From contig CM059582.1 in NCBI GenBank assembly GCA_030407085.1, forward strand, positions 25,867,001 through 25,931,000: DNA of 64,000 nucleotides, given 5' to 3'. Made by a program: the position numbers and the translations under genes. Source of the DNA: Trichopria drosophilae (taxonomy: Eukaryota; Arthropoda; Insecta; Hymenoptera; Diapriidae). How positions within the stretch are numbered: position 1 is the stretch's first letter; every line of letters begins with the position of its first letter. Below the pieces are notes generated by a model. The model had not been told where the DNA came from. It worked only from the letters and a program-made list of their open reading frames with translations, and searched no databases. Of this stretch, positions 24,563 to 36,802 are shown one piece after another.

Positions 24563-27500
24563 GTTAATAATTAATTTTAGTCGATTGCAGCGGACGAAAA
24601 ATTTTAATGTTAATTTAGTGAACAATCCTTTTCAGCAATAAAGAAACTTTTTTTAATTCTTCCTGCAAAACGAAAGTATATATAAAAATGGAAACGAGGG
24701 CAGTAATAAAAATAAGTAAACGACTTTCTGAATGAAGAGTGAATAAAAATATCGAATAGAAACCATTCGTTATTATTGCTGCATTGTATTAATCGAAAAG
24801 TTATATAACATGGTCGAAATGGATAGCACTCAAGAGATTAGGAAGTAATTGAATTCGAAGTTTCTATATAGTACTCGGTAGGTGTGCTTTTATAATTGCG
24901 GAACGATCTGCAATAACGAAATTGGTGACGAGACGAGAAAAACGCATTTTACAAAATATTGATATATAAATATCACTACTAAAAGATTTTCTTCATTTCT
25001 TATGGACAACAGCAAATTTTATTTTAAATGCATATCCGGGGATCTTGTAATTAGATTCCAAGTCTAATGTATTCATATGACTCGTTTAATCTATCACTCT
25101 TCTAGTTTAAAGGAATTAAATTATAATATATGCATGAAGTTTGAAAAGTTCATTTTCCGACTCTTATTTCTACTTGTAAAATAGAATGAGTATTGTAACT
25201 AGCAGAAACTTAATAGTAATTACTTTGAAGTTTGTGGGGACAAATTCAATTGGCTTTTATTATCGTTTTCAAGTTTTCAATCGTTGAAACCTTGTGTTCG
25301 TCGTAACTTTTATAAGGCTTAATCTGAGATAGATAAGGCCTTACTTTCATTATATTTGGCATCGATACCTTATCGTTCTTATCTTTGATCTTCTTTGTAT
25401 TTTAATTGAACGATCTTGTTCAGCTTCTTATATTCTCTATAAGTACGTCTTTCTATTCTATCTTAAGTTTCATTATTAAGAAATTAGTGCGCAAGGATGA
25501 AAGTAATTACGATCTTCTATAACAAAATTAATATTTAACAATTACCAAGACCGTTTATTTTGTTAAAGTTTAAAATAAAAATCTAATATTAAACGAAATA
25601 TTTGTATTTTATCTCTACTGCAATGTAACAGAACGATAAAAAATGTGGTTACAGATGCTAATATATTGACGCCACTTAACCTTTCAATGACCAAACGTGC
25701 ACAATTTGCATATGGATTTTATTATCATTTTATTAATAAAAACATTTTTTGTTTTGAGATCTCTCTTTCAAATGTGCTGGTCAAACTTTCGAATAATGAC
25801 GTTTAAAGAAATGTTATCAAAAATACTGAAAAAAATGTTTAGAGGTACATTTTTTTGTAGTGCAATTTTCAGTATGATATCGATTAATACCTTCTATCCT
25901 ATCAGAAACGTTTTTTCCGTTTGTTTTACTTCAAAAATATACATTAACATATTTTGGTTTTTGTTGATTTGGAGTTTTAATGCCTTTAATGCACCAATTT
26001 TTTTTTAAAAATGGGAAATTTTGTGATTTCATAGGTTTCTACAGATTTCATGCACATATAATAATTCCTAAAATGTTAATGATACTTTATTGACATTTCT
26101 GGTAACAACATTAGATATTGTTCCAGATTTTCAAGATGACGACTAGTCACTCTTTCCCAAGTACTTATCACAAATAGCGTATGAAGAGAATATACCAAAC
26201 GAAAATATCTTAGTGAAGTTCACAAGGTTGTAAGGATAAATAGATCATTTAATTGAATTTTGTGTAATACGAAACGTAATTTCCTAAGCCAGTTAGCCAT
26301 TAATGCGGGGTATCTTCCTGATACTTGTATCAGTTAAAAATCATTGGGAACGACACAAAAAATTACATAAAACAACTTTGGAGTGATGATACCGAAGGTA
26401 AAAAATGAATATTAAAATACAAGAATTACAAAAACTGAAATAAGGCAAGGAATATTTAGAAACCCGAAAGAGCTTTAGGGTCGGCACAGTACCCGTCTTG
26501 CGTCGTAATTATCTTGAATCTAGCAGTTCAGAGCGACGTAATCTTCTTTGCCCTTTTGTAGTGTGGGAGAAAAGGCCATCTTCCATTTCGTTCTTTTCAC
26601 ATTAAACCTCTCACAATACAATCATCTGTTGTTGGCAAGTCTCCTTCTGAGTGGCTCAGCTATAGTCTAAGCCGGAACCTGTACAGACGAGTCTTTCATT
26701 CTAAGCAGAGCTCAATATTATCCTTTTATATATACGATGACATCAACTTAATTGCTCTGGTCCTAAGAAACTAGTATGAGTTCAGGCCTAAGTAATCAGG
26801 AAATTTTTTGTTTGATCCGGAACAATAATGCCCCATCGTTCCTCTAATCTTATTTAGTTTTTAATATTTGTATATTTAAATATATAGTAAATTATGCAGT
26901 CCCAAGTGGCTTGGATTTAAATGTCATCTGACACAAGGAAATGTTTGGGTACAAGTTTAGATCTCATCTGCGACATCTGATGATCATGCTGAATGGAGTC
27001 GGATCAGCTCGGATTGGATCATCATTTTTTGACAAAATATTTGACGCATAAATACAATTATTATTCAAGGCTTCGGCAATGTTCTACTGCGTTAGTAGCA
27101 AACAAAATTTTTAGGTTATAATTAACTTATTAGTAATATAATTGCATATAAGTTATGTGTAATACCGACAACTTACGAGATAAACGTTATGTATTTATTT
27201 ATTTTTTTAATTAACGCCAACTTAATTGGTATACTGACTCCATGTTGTTATTCTATACTCAGATAAGTATATTTTGCAATCTAGTTGATTACATTAAAAA
27301 AAAAACAAAGAAAGGAATTAAACATCTTCAGTTTAACATTTAATATGTTCATCCCCTCCCCATATATTGATAAAATACTTTTTTAATGTTTTTAGATGTG
27401 TGAGCAGTGAAACAAAAAGGCTATGCCCGCATAAAACCCAACGTCATTCAATATCACGTAATTCCCAAATACTGGTCTAGCTTCATCGTATCACACGGAA

Positions 27501-27889
27501 TGTTGTCAACACGTTGCGTTTTTTTGATGCGGGTAATTATTTTCCTTTGAAGTATAACTTTTAACTAAAGTTACAGGTGGTTTACTAGTAATAAATGATC
27601 TTTTTAATAAATTAGATATCTACTCGTTGGTAGGTAAGATAGTAGGTTTTTCGTTTTAGAGATGCATTCCTTTCTTTCTATTGCAGGTGTATAATAATTG
27701 CAAATGTAAACACTGTAAATTATAATATATTATCAATTTTGGCATGTATTTTTAGTTCTATACTGTAAATAATGGAGCTCACAAAATTGTAAGAATGTGA
27801 CTTTTTCTGATAGGGAAACCGACTGATTCAATATTCAAAAGTCGGAATTTACTGAGGTGGTTAATTTCCTTTATATAAAATTCTGAAAC
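24563..27889. other. AT-rich stretch without recognised genes
   Basis: A moderately GC-rich patch at 26470-26700 gives no recognisable protein in any frame. The 103-codon frame at 25697-26008 is Phe/Ile-rich, starts in AT-rich sequence and has no recognisable domain. I treat it as chance. Confidence 0.4.
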
Positions 27890-28400
27890 TATAATTTGAG
27901 ATTCATGGTCGAAGATAACGGTAGTAGATTAGGATTATGATGTTGGATATTGAAAATCAAATAAATATATTGCCAAATGATGATAATAAAGTCTCACAAT
28001 GATGAGGTTTATATTGGACGATTAAAATGTTGCCAGATGGTGATGATATTTTTTAACGATAATGTTGGTAGCAAAGGATGATGACGTTCCAGAATGACAA
28101 TTGCGTCAAATGGTGATGTCAAACGATGATGTTGGTAGCTAACGATGATGATGATGATGATACTGTCGAACGCTGATTTTGATGGGAATGAATGATTATA
28201 ATGACGAATATCACGTCGAACGATGATGATAATAGGGCATCGAGATTACGATTGTGAATATGCCATTGTTGATGATAACGTCCCGTGACGATGTTGATGA
28301 TATTGGATGATGACTGCGAAGGCGTCAGATGGTGATGGTGTTGTTGGACGATAATGTTGTTATCAGATGATGATAATATTGATGGTGATGAAAATAAAAA
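27890..28400 (+). repeat. Degenerate GATGAT-rich repeat tract
   Basis: About 500 bp are dominated by GATGAT, GATGTTGG and CGATGATG words at irregular spacing, including six GAT units in a row near 28144-28162. All frames contain stops. It looks like a decayed triplet repeat or minisatellite. Confidence 0.7.
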
Positions 28401-30245
28401 GTATGGATGTATATTTGAGACATTAACGATAAATTTGTTTACAAAATTTTAAATCTGTTGAGAATTAAGCAATTGAAGCGGGCCAAAGTCAAAATAATTA
28501 TCGTCCCGAAATAAAATTATGCCTTTGGACAGTGTTCCGAAATAGACTTTTATTAAAAATTCGCTTTATTAGAATAATATTTCCTCAGATAATATCATAT
28601 TGTTAGGATCAGTGGAAGTAATAAATTTTACTAGTCTATTATCAGAAACATTAACGTTCTACATTATTCCTTGTGTCGCCAGTAAATGCTGGAATATGAT
28701 GAAAATATTGTACTTGATTGATAAAGTGATGAATCAGATCATTAAGGGTCGTTTCAACATTTTTGTACTCGAATACCAAATTTCGTCATTCCAATTTTGC
28801 TGTCGACCGTGGTTGAAAGGAATAGAACGAAGGCTTTCGCAACCCTAGTCTTAAATTATTTCCCGAAGGACCTAATATGACCACATGGGAAGAGCTGCAG
28901 GGATTCGATGTTAAATAACCGTGAAAAAGAAATTACTGCAATGCAAATAAAACAGACCAACGGTAATGGTGGATGACTGATTTTTGGATCACTTACTACA
29001 AATTTTAGTGGCGCGTACCTGCTCCGCGATTGGCGTCAAAATATGCCAATTAGAGCGTAGTATAACAGAATAGCTTAGCTTTGGTTATGGTGCAAATATA
29101 TTGTGTCTCCATCGTGGGTTCGATCACGTTCTCACTTTGTATACCGCCATATCATACCGTTTTCCTATTGTTATATCGTTTTACCGTCGTAATGCGATAC
29201 TTTTTACACTCATACTTTTATGTTTTTATACATTTTTTTTTTACTTACATATTTTCATATCCTCATATTTACATACCCTTATTGTATATTTACATCTGAA
29301 TGTCTTGTTATATTCATATAATTCCATCATATATTGTACGCGTGATAAACAACGCGCAACAATGACAGACGCGATCATTCATATCGTAATCACACCATCA
29401 ATCATAAATTAATTAGTTACTTTAGTTATCAGTTTCTAGTTTTTAGTTTTAATTTTTAATTTATAATTCTTAGTTTAATTTATAAAATTCTTGAAATTTG
29501 TCCAATTTGGCATACGATCCGCATGACCAGTGCCATAATAAACGGCATCAAATCATCTTTTACCTCAAATTGACAGTATTCTAACCCTGAGGTAGGAATA
29601 GCAATCTGCGTGATCGAAAACTTCCAAGCATCCTGTTTCAGCTCACTCAAGCAACTTACTCTATTTCGGTCGACCATGGTGGATCCGTAATTATTCATTT
29701 TTAATATATGTGTTCAAATTTGTAATCCCGATCCCGTAAAACCTCCAAGTAATAAATTTCAGTTCATCTCGTACAAAGGAAAATGTATGCGTCAAAGAAT
29801 GAAGTCCAAAAGAATGCTGATAACCACATTTTACTAATCAATACGATATTTAAACGTGTACAAATTCGATCTTGATACCTATATGGCCGAGCGAACAATG
29901 ATATGATATTGACGTAACTAAATGCCAATTACACAAATATTACATAACTGTTACCTTTACGGTTTCTTGCAGGCATTTTGATCTATTTTCGTTATAATTG
30001 TTTTCCTTTGATTGATTAGCTATTCTGCCACCAGATATTAAAAAATTATAAACATTTCTTTTTAAAAGTGGAAATGTAAGTTCTCTTTATTGTAAAACAA
30101 AATTTTAATCTCTGAAATTGTAATATCAAGAAATTTAATGTTAAAGATACGGAATTCGTATCATTTACTTCAAAGAGATTTTAATAAATGTCTTCATTAT
30201 GGCTTTGTTTATGATATAAGCAAAAAATACTATACTTTTTTTGTA
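28401..30245. other. Noncoding stretch with one module remnant
   Basis: No gene recognised. At about 29650-29765 the words CGGTCGACCATGGTGGATCC and AATCCCGATCCCGTAAAACC mark a decayed copy of the module found in the TTAA elements. Confidence 0.4.
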
Positions 30246-30249
30246 TACA

Positions 30250-30560
30250 AATATTTCTAGCCGGAATACCAGCCGGGTTACCATGGTTATGGTCGGGATC
30301 TGACAGGACTTGTCGCCCCTCCGTGACAAGGGCCCGGTCAGATATGAAATACTGACCTAGTTATTGTCGTAACCCAACCAGGTTACCCCAGTGGTATTCA
30401 GGATCCGAATGGATCGGGCTAGTCCTGCAAGATTCCAGTCAGAACCCGGTTTCTATTCTGGTCAAATCTAGTTAATTGTGTAATTTGGTTAACCACGCTT
30501 CTGGGACTCTTGGGCTAATTCTCCTCAGGCAGCATAGTGTTGTTTACGCCATGCCCGACA
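30250..30560. repeat. GC-rich, partly palindromic island
   Basis: CGGAATACCAGCCGGGTTACC near 30261 is roughly mirrored by AGGTTACCCCAGTGGTATTC near 30380. TTGTC...GACAA and CTGAC...GTCAG words sit between them. This stands out in an AT-rich background and may be a mobile-element remnant; no protein was recognised. Confidence 0.35.
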
Positions 30561-30641
30561 TAAAAATCACATATCTTTTCTAGTGTGTGTGTATAATCTA
30601 ATTAAAGATAAATAGAAGCAAAATGGTAATTTACAAAAAAA

Positions 30642-30970
30642 TTTATTTTTTCGTGTTAATCAAATTGTCCATTGTTTCAGAATAAAGAAGTAAACCGAAC
30701 AGAATTCTAGATTGTTTTATCCATCTGAAACAACCCTTATGCATACGTGCGGTTTTCGCATGACCTTTAAAATCGCGATTATGGTTCACCATATTTTCTA
30801 CACTATTCAAATGACCAAAATATGTAGATAATGCGAATTTATGTGTAACAGATGCTCATCGCATGCCAATTTGAATACACGGACTTCTGACCTGTATTTA
30901 AAATATAGATATTTTAAAATATATTACTAGCTAATATTTCAATTTTGTAATAACACGGATTTATTGTAGG
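30642..30970 (-). repeat. Outside copy of the 346-bp insertion found at 34182-34527 (inverted)
   Basis: This stretch matches 34198-34527 in reverse complement almost base for base, for example GGTTCACCATATTTTCTACA here and its complement near 34376. It lacks the outermost 16 bases present in the other copy. Confidence 0.8.
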
Positions 30971-31009
30971 ATTGTTAAAAATTTGGATTAAAAAGATGTA
31001 TATATAATA

Positions 31010-31735
31010 CAGGGTGATCCAAAAGTCCCGGAACAGCAAAATATCTCAGCGGGAGTGCATTTTCGGGGAAAATGTTTTAGACAAAAGTTTAAGGATTTTT
31101 CCCTGGCTATTTAATGGCGATATTGAATTTGACCTTGAACATGACCTTGAAGGTTATTTCAAGGTCAAGTTAATTTTTTTAAATGGGAACCCCTATTTTT
31201 TTTCACGGATTCGGAAAGAGCACAAAATTTTACGTCCGAATATGCTATGGCCGTTTTTTTCGGCAAGGACATTTCAAGGTGAAACTTAAAACTCCCGTGA
31301 CGGCGAAATATCTCAGAGGATGTGCATTTCTTTGGAAATTGTTTCAGACAAAAGTTTAAGGATTTTTCCCGGGCTATTTAATGGTAGCACAGAATTTGAC
31401 CTTGAACATAACCTTCAAGGTTATTTCAAGGTCAAGTTTGTTTTTTTTAATGGAAACTGCTATTTTTTTTCACGGATTCGGAGAGAGCACAAAATTTTAC
31501 GTCCAAATATGCTATGGCCGTTTTTTTCAAGTCCAAACTTAAAACTCCCGGAACAGCGAATTAACTCAGCAACAGGTCATTTTCGGGTAAAATGTTTCAG
31601 ACAAAAGTTTCAGGATTTTTTCCGGGATATTTAATGCTAGCATAAAATTTGACCTTGAAAATTACCTTGAAGATTATTCTCAGGTCAAGATTATTTTTTT
31701 TTTTTAATTGGAACCCCGTTTCATTTTCTTAACGA
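31010..31735 (+). repeat. Left TIR of the mariner-like element, three tandem units
   Basis: Units begin near 31020, 31285 and 31540. Each carries TCCCGGAACAGCGAA-like, AAATATCTCAG-like and ACCTTGAA-rich segments. They are mirrored at 33655-34669. Confidence 0.8.
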
Positions 31736-32215
31736 AGTTATGAGGATCTTCCGGTATTGAGAGTGGTTAAATTCATTTTGTTCAGTCGATGCTATTACTG
31801 GACGATCTGCTCTAGGGAGATCCTTTACAGTGCCGTAAACTTCGAAACAATTTATTGTTCTGCCAAAAGTCGATTTAGGAATCAGTTCCTGTCCCTCGCT
31901 TGTCCTCTAATTTTGTAAATAGAATAATAAACTGTTTAAAAAAAGTGTATACATACATCTTACGCAACACTTGTGCAAAGTGAACTTGGGCGCGCGAACA
32001 GCGACAGAGAGCACGAGTCACCAGCGAAGTAAATAAACAACATACATTCACATTGAATTTATACATACGTGTACAGTCTTATAAGGTTACATTTTGGTCT
32101 TAACTTTATCGTTTTGTGAGATACATGGATTTCCTATCTAAACGCCTTTCCTATCTAAACGTATTAAGCATCATTTCAGTAACAAAATACATACGTATAT
32201 TTCGTACAAAGAGCA

Positions 32216-33298
32216 ATGGCTGCGCTAAGTGAACGAGAAAGAATAACCATTCTCATGATGAGAGGCTGGGGTGATAACCAGCGATCTTTAGAGAATGTGC
32301 GAACCTTATTTAACGCATCATTTAGAGAGGGACGAGAACCGATTTCTAAATCTACTGTTAGCAGAACAATAAATCGTTTTGAAGTTCACGGTACTGTGAA
32401 GGATCTCCCAAGAGCAGGTCGTCCAGTAACAGCATCAACTGAAGAAAATGAGTTGAATGTCGCGCTGTCAATAACGGAAGATCCTCATACTTCCATCAGG
32501 AAAGTTAAACAGCAGCACGACTTATGTTACGGTACAGTACAACGGATCTTAACTAAAAACTTAAAATTTCACCCATACAAAGTTAGACTCGTACAACAAT
32601 TGAATGAAGACGATCCTGATAGACGCCTACAGTTTGCGGAATTAATGATGAATCGAATAGATGCTGATGCCGGTTTCTTGAATCGCATCGTATTTTCTGA
32701 TGAAGCTACATTCTTCTTAAATGGGGCAATCAATAGACATAACATGTCTTATTGGAGTGAAACCAATCCTAATTGGATGGTCGATAGTCGTTCTACTCAA
32801 TATCCTGAAAAAGTAAACGTATGGGCAGGTATTATAAACAATGCGGTAGTTGGGCCCTTCTTCATCGAGGGTACCCTTACTGGTCAAAAATACCACGATA
32901 TGTTGAGGGACGACATCATCCCTGCTATTCAGGTTATTGTAGGCGAGGATTTCGATCAGACTTGGTTTCAGCAAGATGGTGCAGCACCCCATTATGCAAC
33001 AGATGTTCGCAATTATTTGAGTGATGTATTCGCAGAACGGTGGATAGGTCGAAGGGGTGTAATAGAATGGCCACCAAGATCTCCGGATCTTACGCCCCTT
33101 GACTATTTTCTATGGGGTTATCTCAAAGATAGAGTGTATCGAACGAAACCGGTGAATATTGAGGAAGTAAAACAACGAATACGGGATGAGATCGCGGCTA
33201 TAGAACCAGATATGATTAAAAAAGTCGTATCGACTTTTTATAATCGCTTGGGATATTGCCAAGAAGTTCATGGCAATCACTTTGAGCATAAGCTTTAG
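32216..33298 (+). CDS. Intact mariner-superfamily transposase with DUF4817-like N-terminus, 360 aa
   Basis: The enzyme would cut and rejoin element ends at TA sites in the nucleus. The N-terminal HTH region (residues about 1-60: ALSERERITILMMRGWG, then ISKSTVSRTINRF) matches the DUF4817 type found ahead of many insect mariner-like transposases. GRP at 68-70 is a GRPR-like linker. The catalytic core has FSDEATF (Asp162), WFQQDGAAPH (Asp254) and RSPDLTPLDYFLWG (Asp291), so all three acidic residues are present, with 36 residues between the second and third. No frameshift or stop interrupts it. The ATG has A at -3. It lies between matching TIRs, so the element may be recently active. A degenerate relative is at 44527-45436. 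It could alternatively be a recently dead copy with missense damage that I cannot judge without relatives. Confidence 0.93.
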   Translation: MAALSERERITILMMRGWGDNQRSLENVRTLFNASFREGREPISKSTVSRTINRFEVHGTVKDLPRAGRPVTASTEENELNVALSITEDPHTSIRKVKQQHDLCYGTVQRILTKNLKFHPYKVRLVQQLNEDDPDRRLQFAELMMNRIDADAGFLNRIVFSDEATFFLNGAINRHNMSYWSETNPNWMVDSRSTQYPEKVNVWAGIINNAVVGPFFIEGTLTGQKYHDMLRDDIIPAIQVIVGEDFDQTWFQQDGAAPHYATDVRNYLSDVFAERWIGRRGVIEWPPRSPDLTPLDYFLWGYLKDRVYRTKPVNIEEVKQRIRDEIAAIEPDMIKKVVSTFYNRLGYCQEVHGNHFEHKL

Positions 33299-33358
33299 TA
33301 AGATACATAATTTCATCAAAATCTTAGTATACCCATCTTGCCTTAACTGTCTGGGGAC

Positions 33359-33408
33359 ACCCACACACACACACGCACACGCACACGCACACGCACACGC
33401 ACACGCAC
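33359..33408. repeat. (CA/CG)n microsatellite
   Basis: ACACAC units turn into repeated CACACG, just downstream of the transposase gene. They generate the Val/Cys-rich antisense frames seen here. Confidence 0.9.
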
Positions 33409-33409
33409 A

Positions 33410-33654
33410 GGTGACGGCGAGGGGAACCACCTGAACAAAGCACCCCGAAGAGGTGTAAACCCGACCGTGCTACCTCCACGCGGTACATCTTGGGTAATGC
33501 TAAAGCCGGCGGTAGCATTGGAAACAATGTAAAAATGTTACCCATACATACGGTATTTATAAACGTATCGGATGTAAAAAAAAAAATGTATATTTTTATC
33601 CGGGAACAATGATAATGCATTGCACTCTGGAAACTCTGGAAACATTACGAAAAT
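33410..33654. other. GC-richer spacer between transposase and right TIR
   Basis: The sequence includes GGAACCACCTGAACAAAGCA and CCGCGTGGAGGTAGCACGGT (minus strand). It has no counterpart on the left side of the element and no recognised coding content. It may be a captured or inserted fragment. Confidence 0.35.
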
Positions 33655-34669
33655 AAAACGGGGTTCCAATTAAAAAAAAATAGTCTTGAGCTTAGAATAA
33701 GCCTCAAGGTAATTTTCAAGGTTAAATTCAATGGTGCCTCTTGCTGAGTTAATTCGCTGTTCCGGGAGTTTTAAGTTTGGCCTTGAAATGACATTGCCGA
33801 AAAAAACGGCCATAGCATATTTGGACGTAAAATTTTGTGCTCTCTCCGAATCCGTGAAAAAAAAGCAGTTTCCATTAAAAAAAAACAAACTTGACCTTGA
33901 AATAGCCTTCAAGGTCATGTTCAAGGTCAAATTCTGTGCTACCATTAAATATCCCAGGAAAAATGCTTAAACTTTTGTCTGAAACAATTTCCAAAGAAAT
34001 GCACACCCTCTGAGATATTTCGCCGTTACGGGAGTTTTAAGTTTCACCTTGAAATGACCTTGCCGGAAAAATCGATCATATCATACTCGGACGTAGAATT
34101 TCCCGCTCTTTCAGAATCCATGAAAAAAAATAGGGGTTCCCATTTAAAAAAATTAACTTGACCTTGAAATAACCTTCAAGGACCCCGTGTTATCGAACCT
34201 ACAATAAATCCGTGTTATTACAAAATTGAAATATTAGCTAGTAATATATTTTAAAATATCTATATTTTAAATACAGGTCAGAAGTCCGTGTATTCAAATT
34301 GGCATGCGATGAGCATCTGTTACACATAAATTCGCATTATCTACATATTTTGGTCATTTGAATAGTGTAGAGAATATGGTGAACCATAATCGCGATTTTA
34401 AAGGTCATGCGAAAACCGCACGTATGCATAAGGGTTGTTTCAGATGGATAGAACAATCTAGAATTCTGTTCGGTTTACTTCTTTATTCTGAAACAATGGA
34501 CAATTTGATTAACACGAAAAAATAAATTTCAAGGTCATGTTAAAGGTCAAATTCAATATCGCCATTAAATAGCCAGGGAAAAATCCTGAAACTTTAGTCT
34601 GAAACATTTTCCTCGAAAATGCACTCCCGCTGAGATATTTTGCTGTTCCGGGACTTTTGGATCACCCAG
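33655..34669 (-). repeat. Right TIR of the mariner-like element, interrupted
   Basis: It mirrors 31010-31735 unit by unit. The inserted 346 bp (34182-34527) explains the extra length. Confidence 0.8.
34182..34527 (-). mobile_element. 346-bp insertion in the right TIR with 7-bp target duplication
   Basis: Comparison with the left TIR shows where the arm is interrupted. TTCAAGG occurs on both sides (34175-34181 and 34528-34534) but once in the intact arm. The ends share CGTGTTA(A)TC in inverted orientation (CCCCGTGTTATC and GATTAACACG). A 7-8-bp duplication fits hAT- or P-like elements, but the family is not assigned. Confidence 0.75.
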
Positions 34670-34671
34670 TA

Positions 34672-35308
34672 TATCAAGCATTAGAATAAAGTCTTTGTTC
34701 TTTATACAACTTTCGGCACGAACTGAAAAGATATGTAGTGTTTCGTTCAGTTTGATTTTTGTTATTCTTTAGAAAATGATTGGCCACCTGTGGAAAAATA
34801 GATTGAATATGTCAGAAATATGTCATTTGCATTTGTATCGTCCTTTACAGGATACTTATGTTTCAACTCCACGACATGTAGCGTAGGCCTACCCATTTTC
34901 GAGATTTTACTGTTGTCGCTGCATTTAACTAATTTATACCCAAATGCAGAACGGTAAAAAAAAATAAACGTTACATAGGTTTTTTTAATTTTTGAACGAG
35001 CTTACTCCGGACAATATTTCTTTAAATAAAATGAATTACACGTAGGTGAAAAACGTTTCAACATTTTCAAAACAGATTATCATATCTTAAACCACGGGAA
35101 ACAGATTCTTATTCGGTAGAAAAGTAGAGATGAATGAATTGAAATGTAATCTGAAGTTCTACATAGTGAAATTTCGACTTTAAAATGTTGGCAAATGAAG
35201 AAGACCCCTTCGTATCATGTTAACCCAAAGAACACAGGGGCCAATTCGTCACATTCAAATGAGCATATCTCCAACAGAAAATATCTTATCGGGATATTTA
35301 ATTTAATT
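34672..35308. other. AT-rich noncoding stretch
   Basis: No gene or repeat recognised. Confidence 0.45.
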
Positions 35309-35312
35309 TTAA

Positions 35313-36485
35313 CCCTTTGAAGCACGGTGTCCTTTCTATAGGACACCTTTTTGTAATTCATTTTTTTTAAGTTTTAGTAGATTAAAATTTAATTTTAGTG
35401 CACATTTATTTTTTCTGTACTTCGATAACATGTTTTTAAATGGAAAAGAATTAATATTTATTATGAATTATTATGTTAAATTGTTTATAATGACGAACAA
35501 TGTATACAAATTACGTGTATTTTTACAAAGAGTGTATATGCAAGGAAACATAAGTTCCCCCAGTTCCGCAATACATCGACACGAGAACGTAACCGGTGTC
35601 CAATACTATGGTGATGAGTTGGGCACCACTGCGGGAAATGCGGGAACCCGCCCGGCACATGGCAGCCATCTTGTCCATGCAGTTTCTGCGGTGGAAAAAC
35701 GTCATCAACAGTACAAATTAAGGTTAAAATTGACGTATCAAGCGCGATACTGACGCCTCGCGATACGCGAGGTTATGTTTACAGATACTGATAAAGTAAG
35801 ACCCGCAGTTTCTGCGGGTCGGATAATACTAAACGAACGGAAGGTGGCGTTACTGGTTGATGCATGCATGCATTCAGTAACTGCATTTATGTTTTACCGA
35901 AACAGCTGAACTTATGTTTCCGTATGCTGAAAAGAAACCGTCGTTGAAATAATACGAAACTGTGTACTCGGGGGTTTTCGAGGTTACTAATTACGAATCT
36001 GGCCATAGATTTTCAAAATTCAAAATAGCGGATCCAATATGGCCGACCAAAATGGAAAAATTACTTGAGCGAGGTGAAACGCGGTGCTGGGAAGTTTTCG
36101 AAAACTGTTTACATTTTGGCTGTCGTATTGAATCCGTCATTTTGAATTTTGAAAATCTCAGATTAAATTCGTAAACTACGATCTCGAAAACTCTCGAGTA
36201 CTCAGTATTATCTCGATGAAATAAATTTTTACATTTCGGTCGGCCAACTTGGATCCACCATCTTGAGTTTTGAAAATCGGAGACCAGGTTCGTAAGCAGC
36301 AACCTCGAAAACCCCCAAGTACCCGTTTTCACCTAGATCAAATAAATTTTTTAATTTTTATCGGCCATCTTGGATCCGCCATCTTAAGTTTTGAAAATCT
36401 GAGGTCAGATTCGTGATCAGCGACCCCGAAAACCCCCGAAGTATCAGCTATTTTCCATGCAAATAAAAATGTATGTTTTAAAGGG
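35313..36485. mobile_element. piggyBac-like TTAA element with GC-rich core, 1.17 kb
   Basis: TTAA flanks it at 35309-35312 and 36486-36489. Ends start CCCTTTGAAGC and, inward from the right, CCCTTTAAAAC. The right part (35960-36460) holds one direct copy followed by inverted copies of the GCGGATCCAATATGGCCGAC module, with TTCGTAATCAGCGACC words. The core at 35560-35830 is unusually GC-rich and carries two perfect hairpins. Confidence 0.75.
35756..35820. other. Two perfect GC-rich hairpins in the core of the TTAA element
   Basis: Hairpin 1 is CCTCGCG-ATA-CGCGAGG (35756-35772). Hairpin 2 is GACCCGCAG-TTT-CTGCGGGTC (35800-35820). A related GCAGTTTCTGCGG occurs at about 35680. No function is known from the sequence. 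Confidence 0.7.
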
Positions 36486-36802
36486 TTAAAGATCATTTTA
36501 TGTCGAGCTTATGTGCTAATTTACCAGAATAACGGTCATTTGAACTCCATCGGTCGACAAAAAACTTCTTTTCACTAATTATTTAATCACTTTATTATTA
36601 ATTAATAATTAATATTATTAATTAAAATTAATAAAAAGATTAATACTTATTACTTAATGAAACGTTATATAAATATTGATGAATGTATTGGAATTGTGCT
36701 AAATTATGATATTATAAATTAAAGCTTACAACATAACCTCAAAGAAGCTATTTTTACATGAAGCCAATATTTCCGCGATGACTAATTGAATGACTGAATA
36801 AC

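Larger units (their letters stand above)
31010..34669 (+). mobile_element. Complete mariner-superfamily element with long, internally repeated TIRs
   Basis: The left end is CAGGGTGATCCAAAAGTCCC after TA (31008-31009). The right end read inward is CTGGGTGATCCAAAAGTCCC, with TA after it (34670-34671). TA target duplication is the rule for Tc1/mariner. Each TIR contains about three tandem units of 255-260 bp, marked by ATCTCAG, AAGTTTAAGGATTTTT.CC and AATTTGACCTTGAAC. One intact transposase ORF lies between them. A second element (34182-34527) sits in the right TIR. Confidence 0.85.

Noticed and set aside
25697..26008. 103-codon plus-strand ORF
   Set aside because: Phe/Ile/Ser-rich, AT-driven composition, no domain, no splice support.
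31014..31634. ORFs of 91 and 104 codons upstream of the transposase
   Set aside because: They lie in the repeated TIR units; their similarity to each other reflects the tandem DNA, not a protein family.
32717..33024. ORFs of 67 and 91 codons within the transposase
   Set aside because: Shadows of the intact 360-aa transposase in other frames.
33110..33620. Antisense ORFs with Val/Cys/Ala/Cys runs
   Set aside because: They come from the CA/CG microsatellite and run antisense over the transposase gene.
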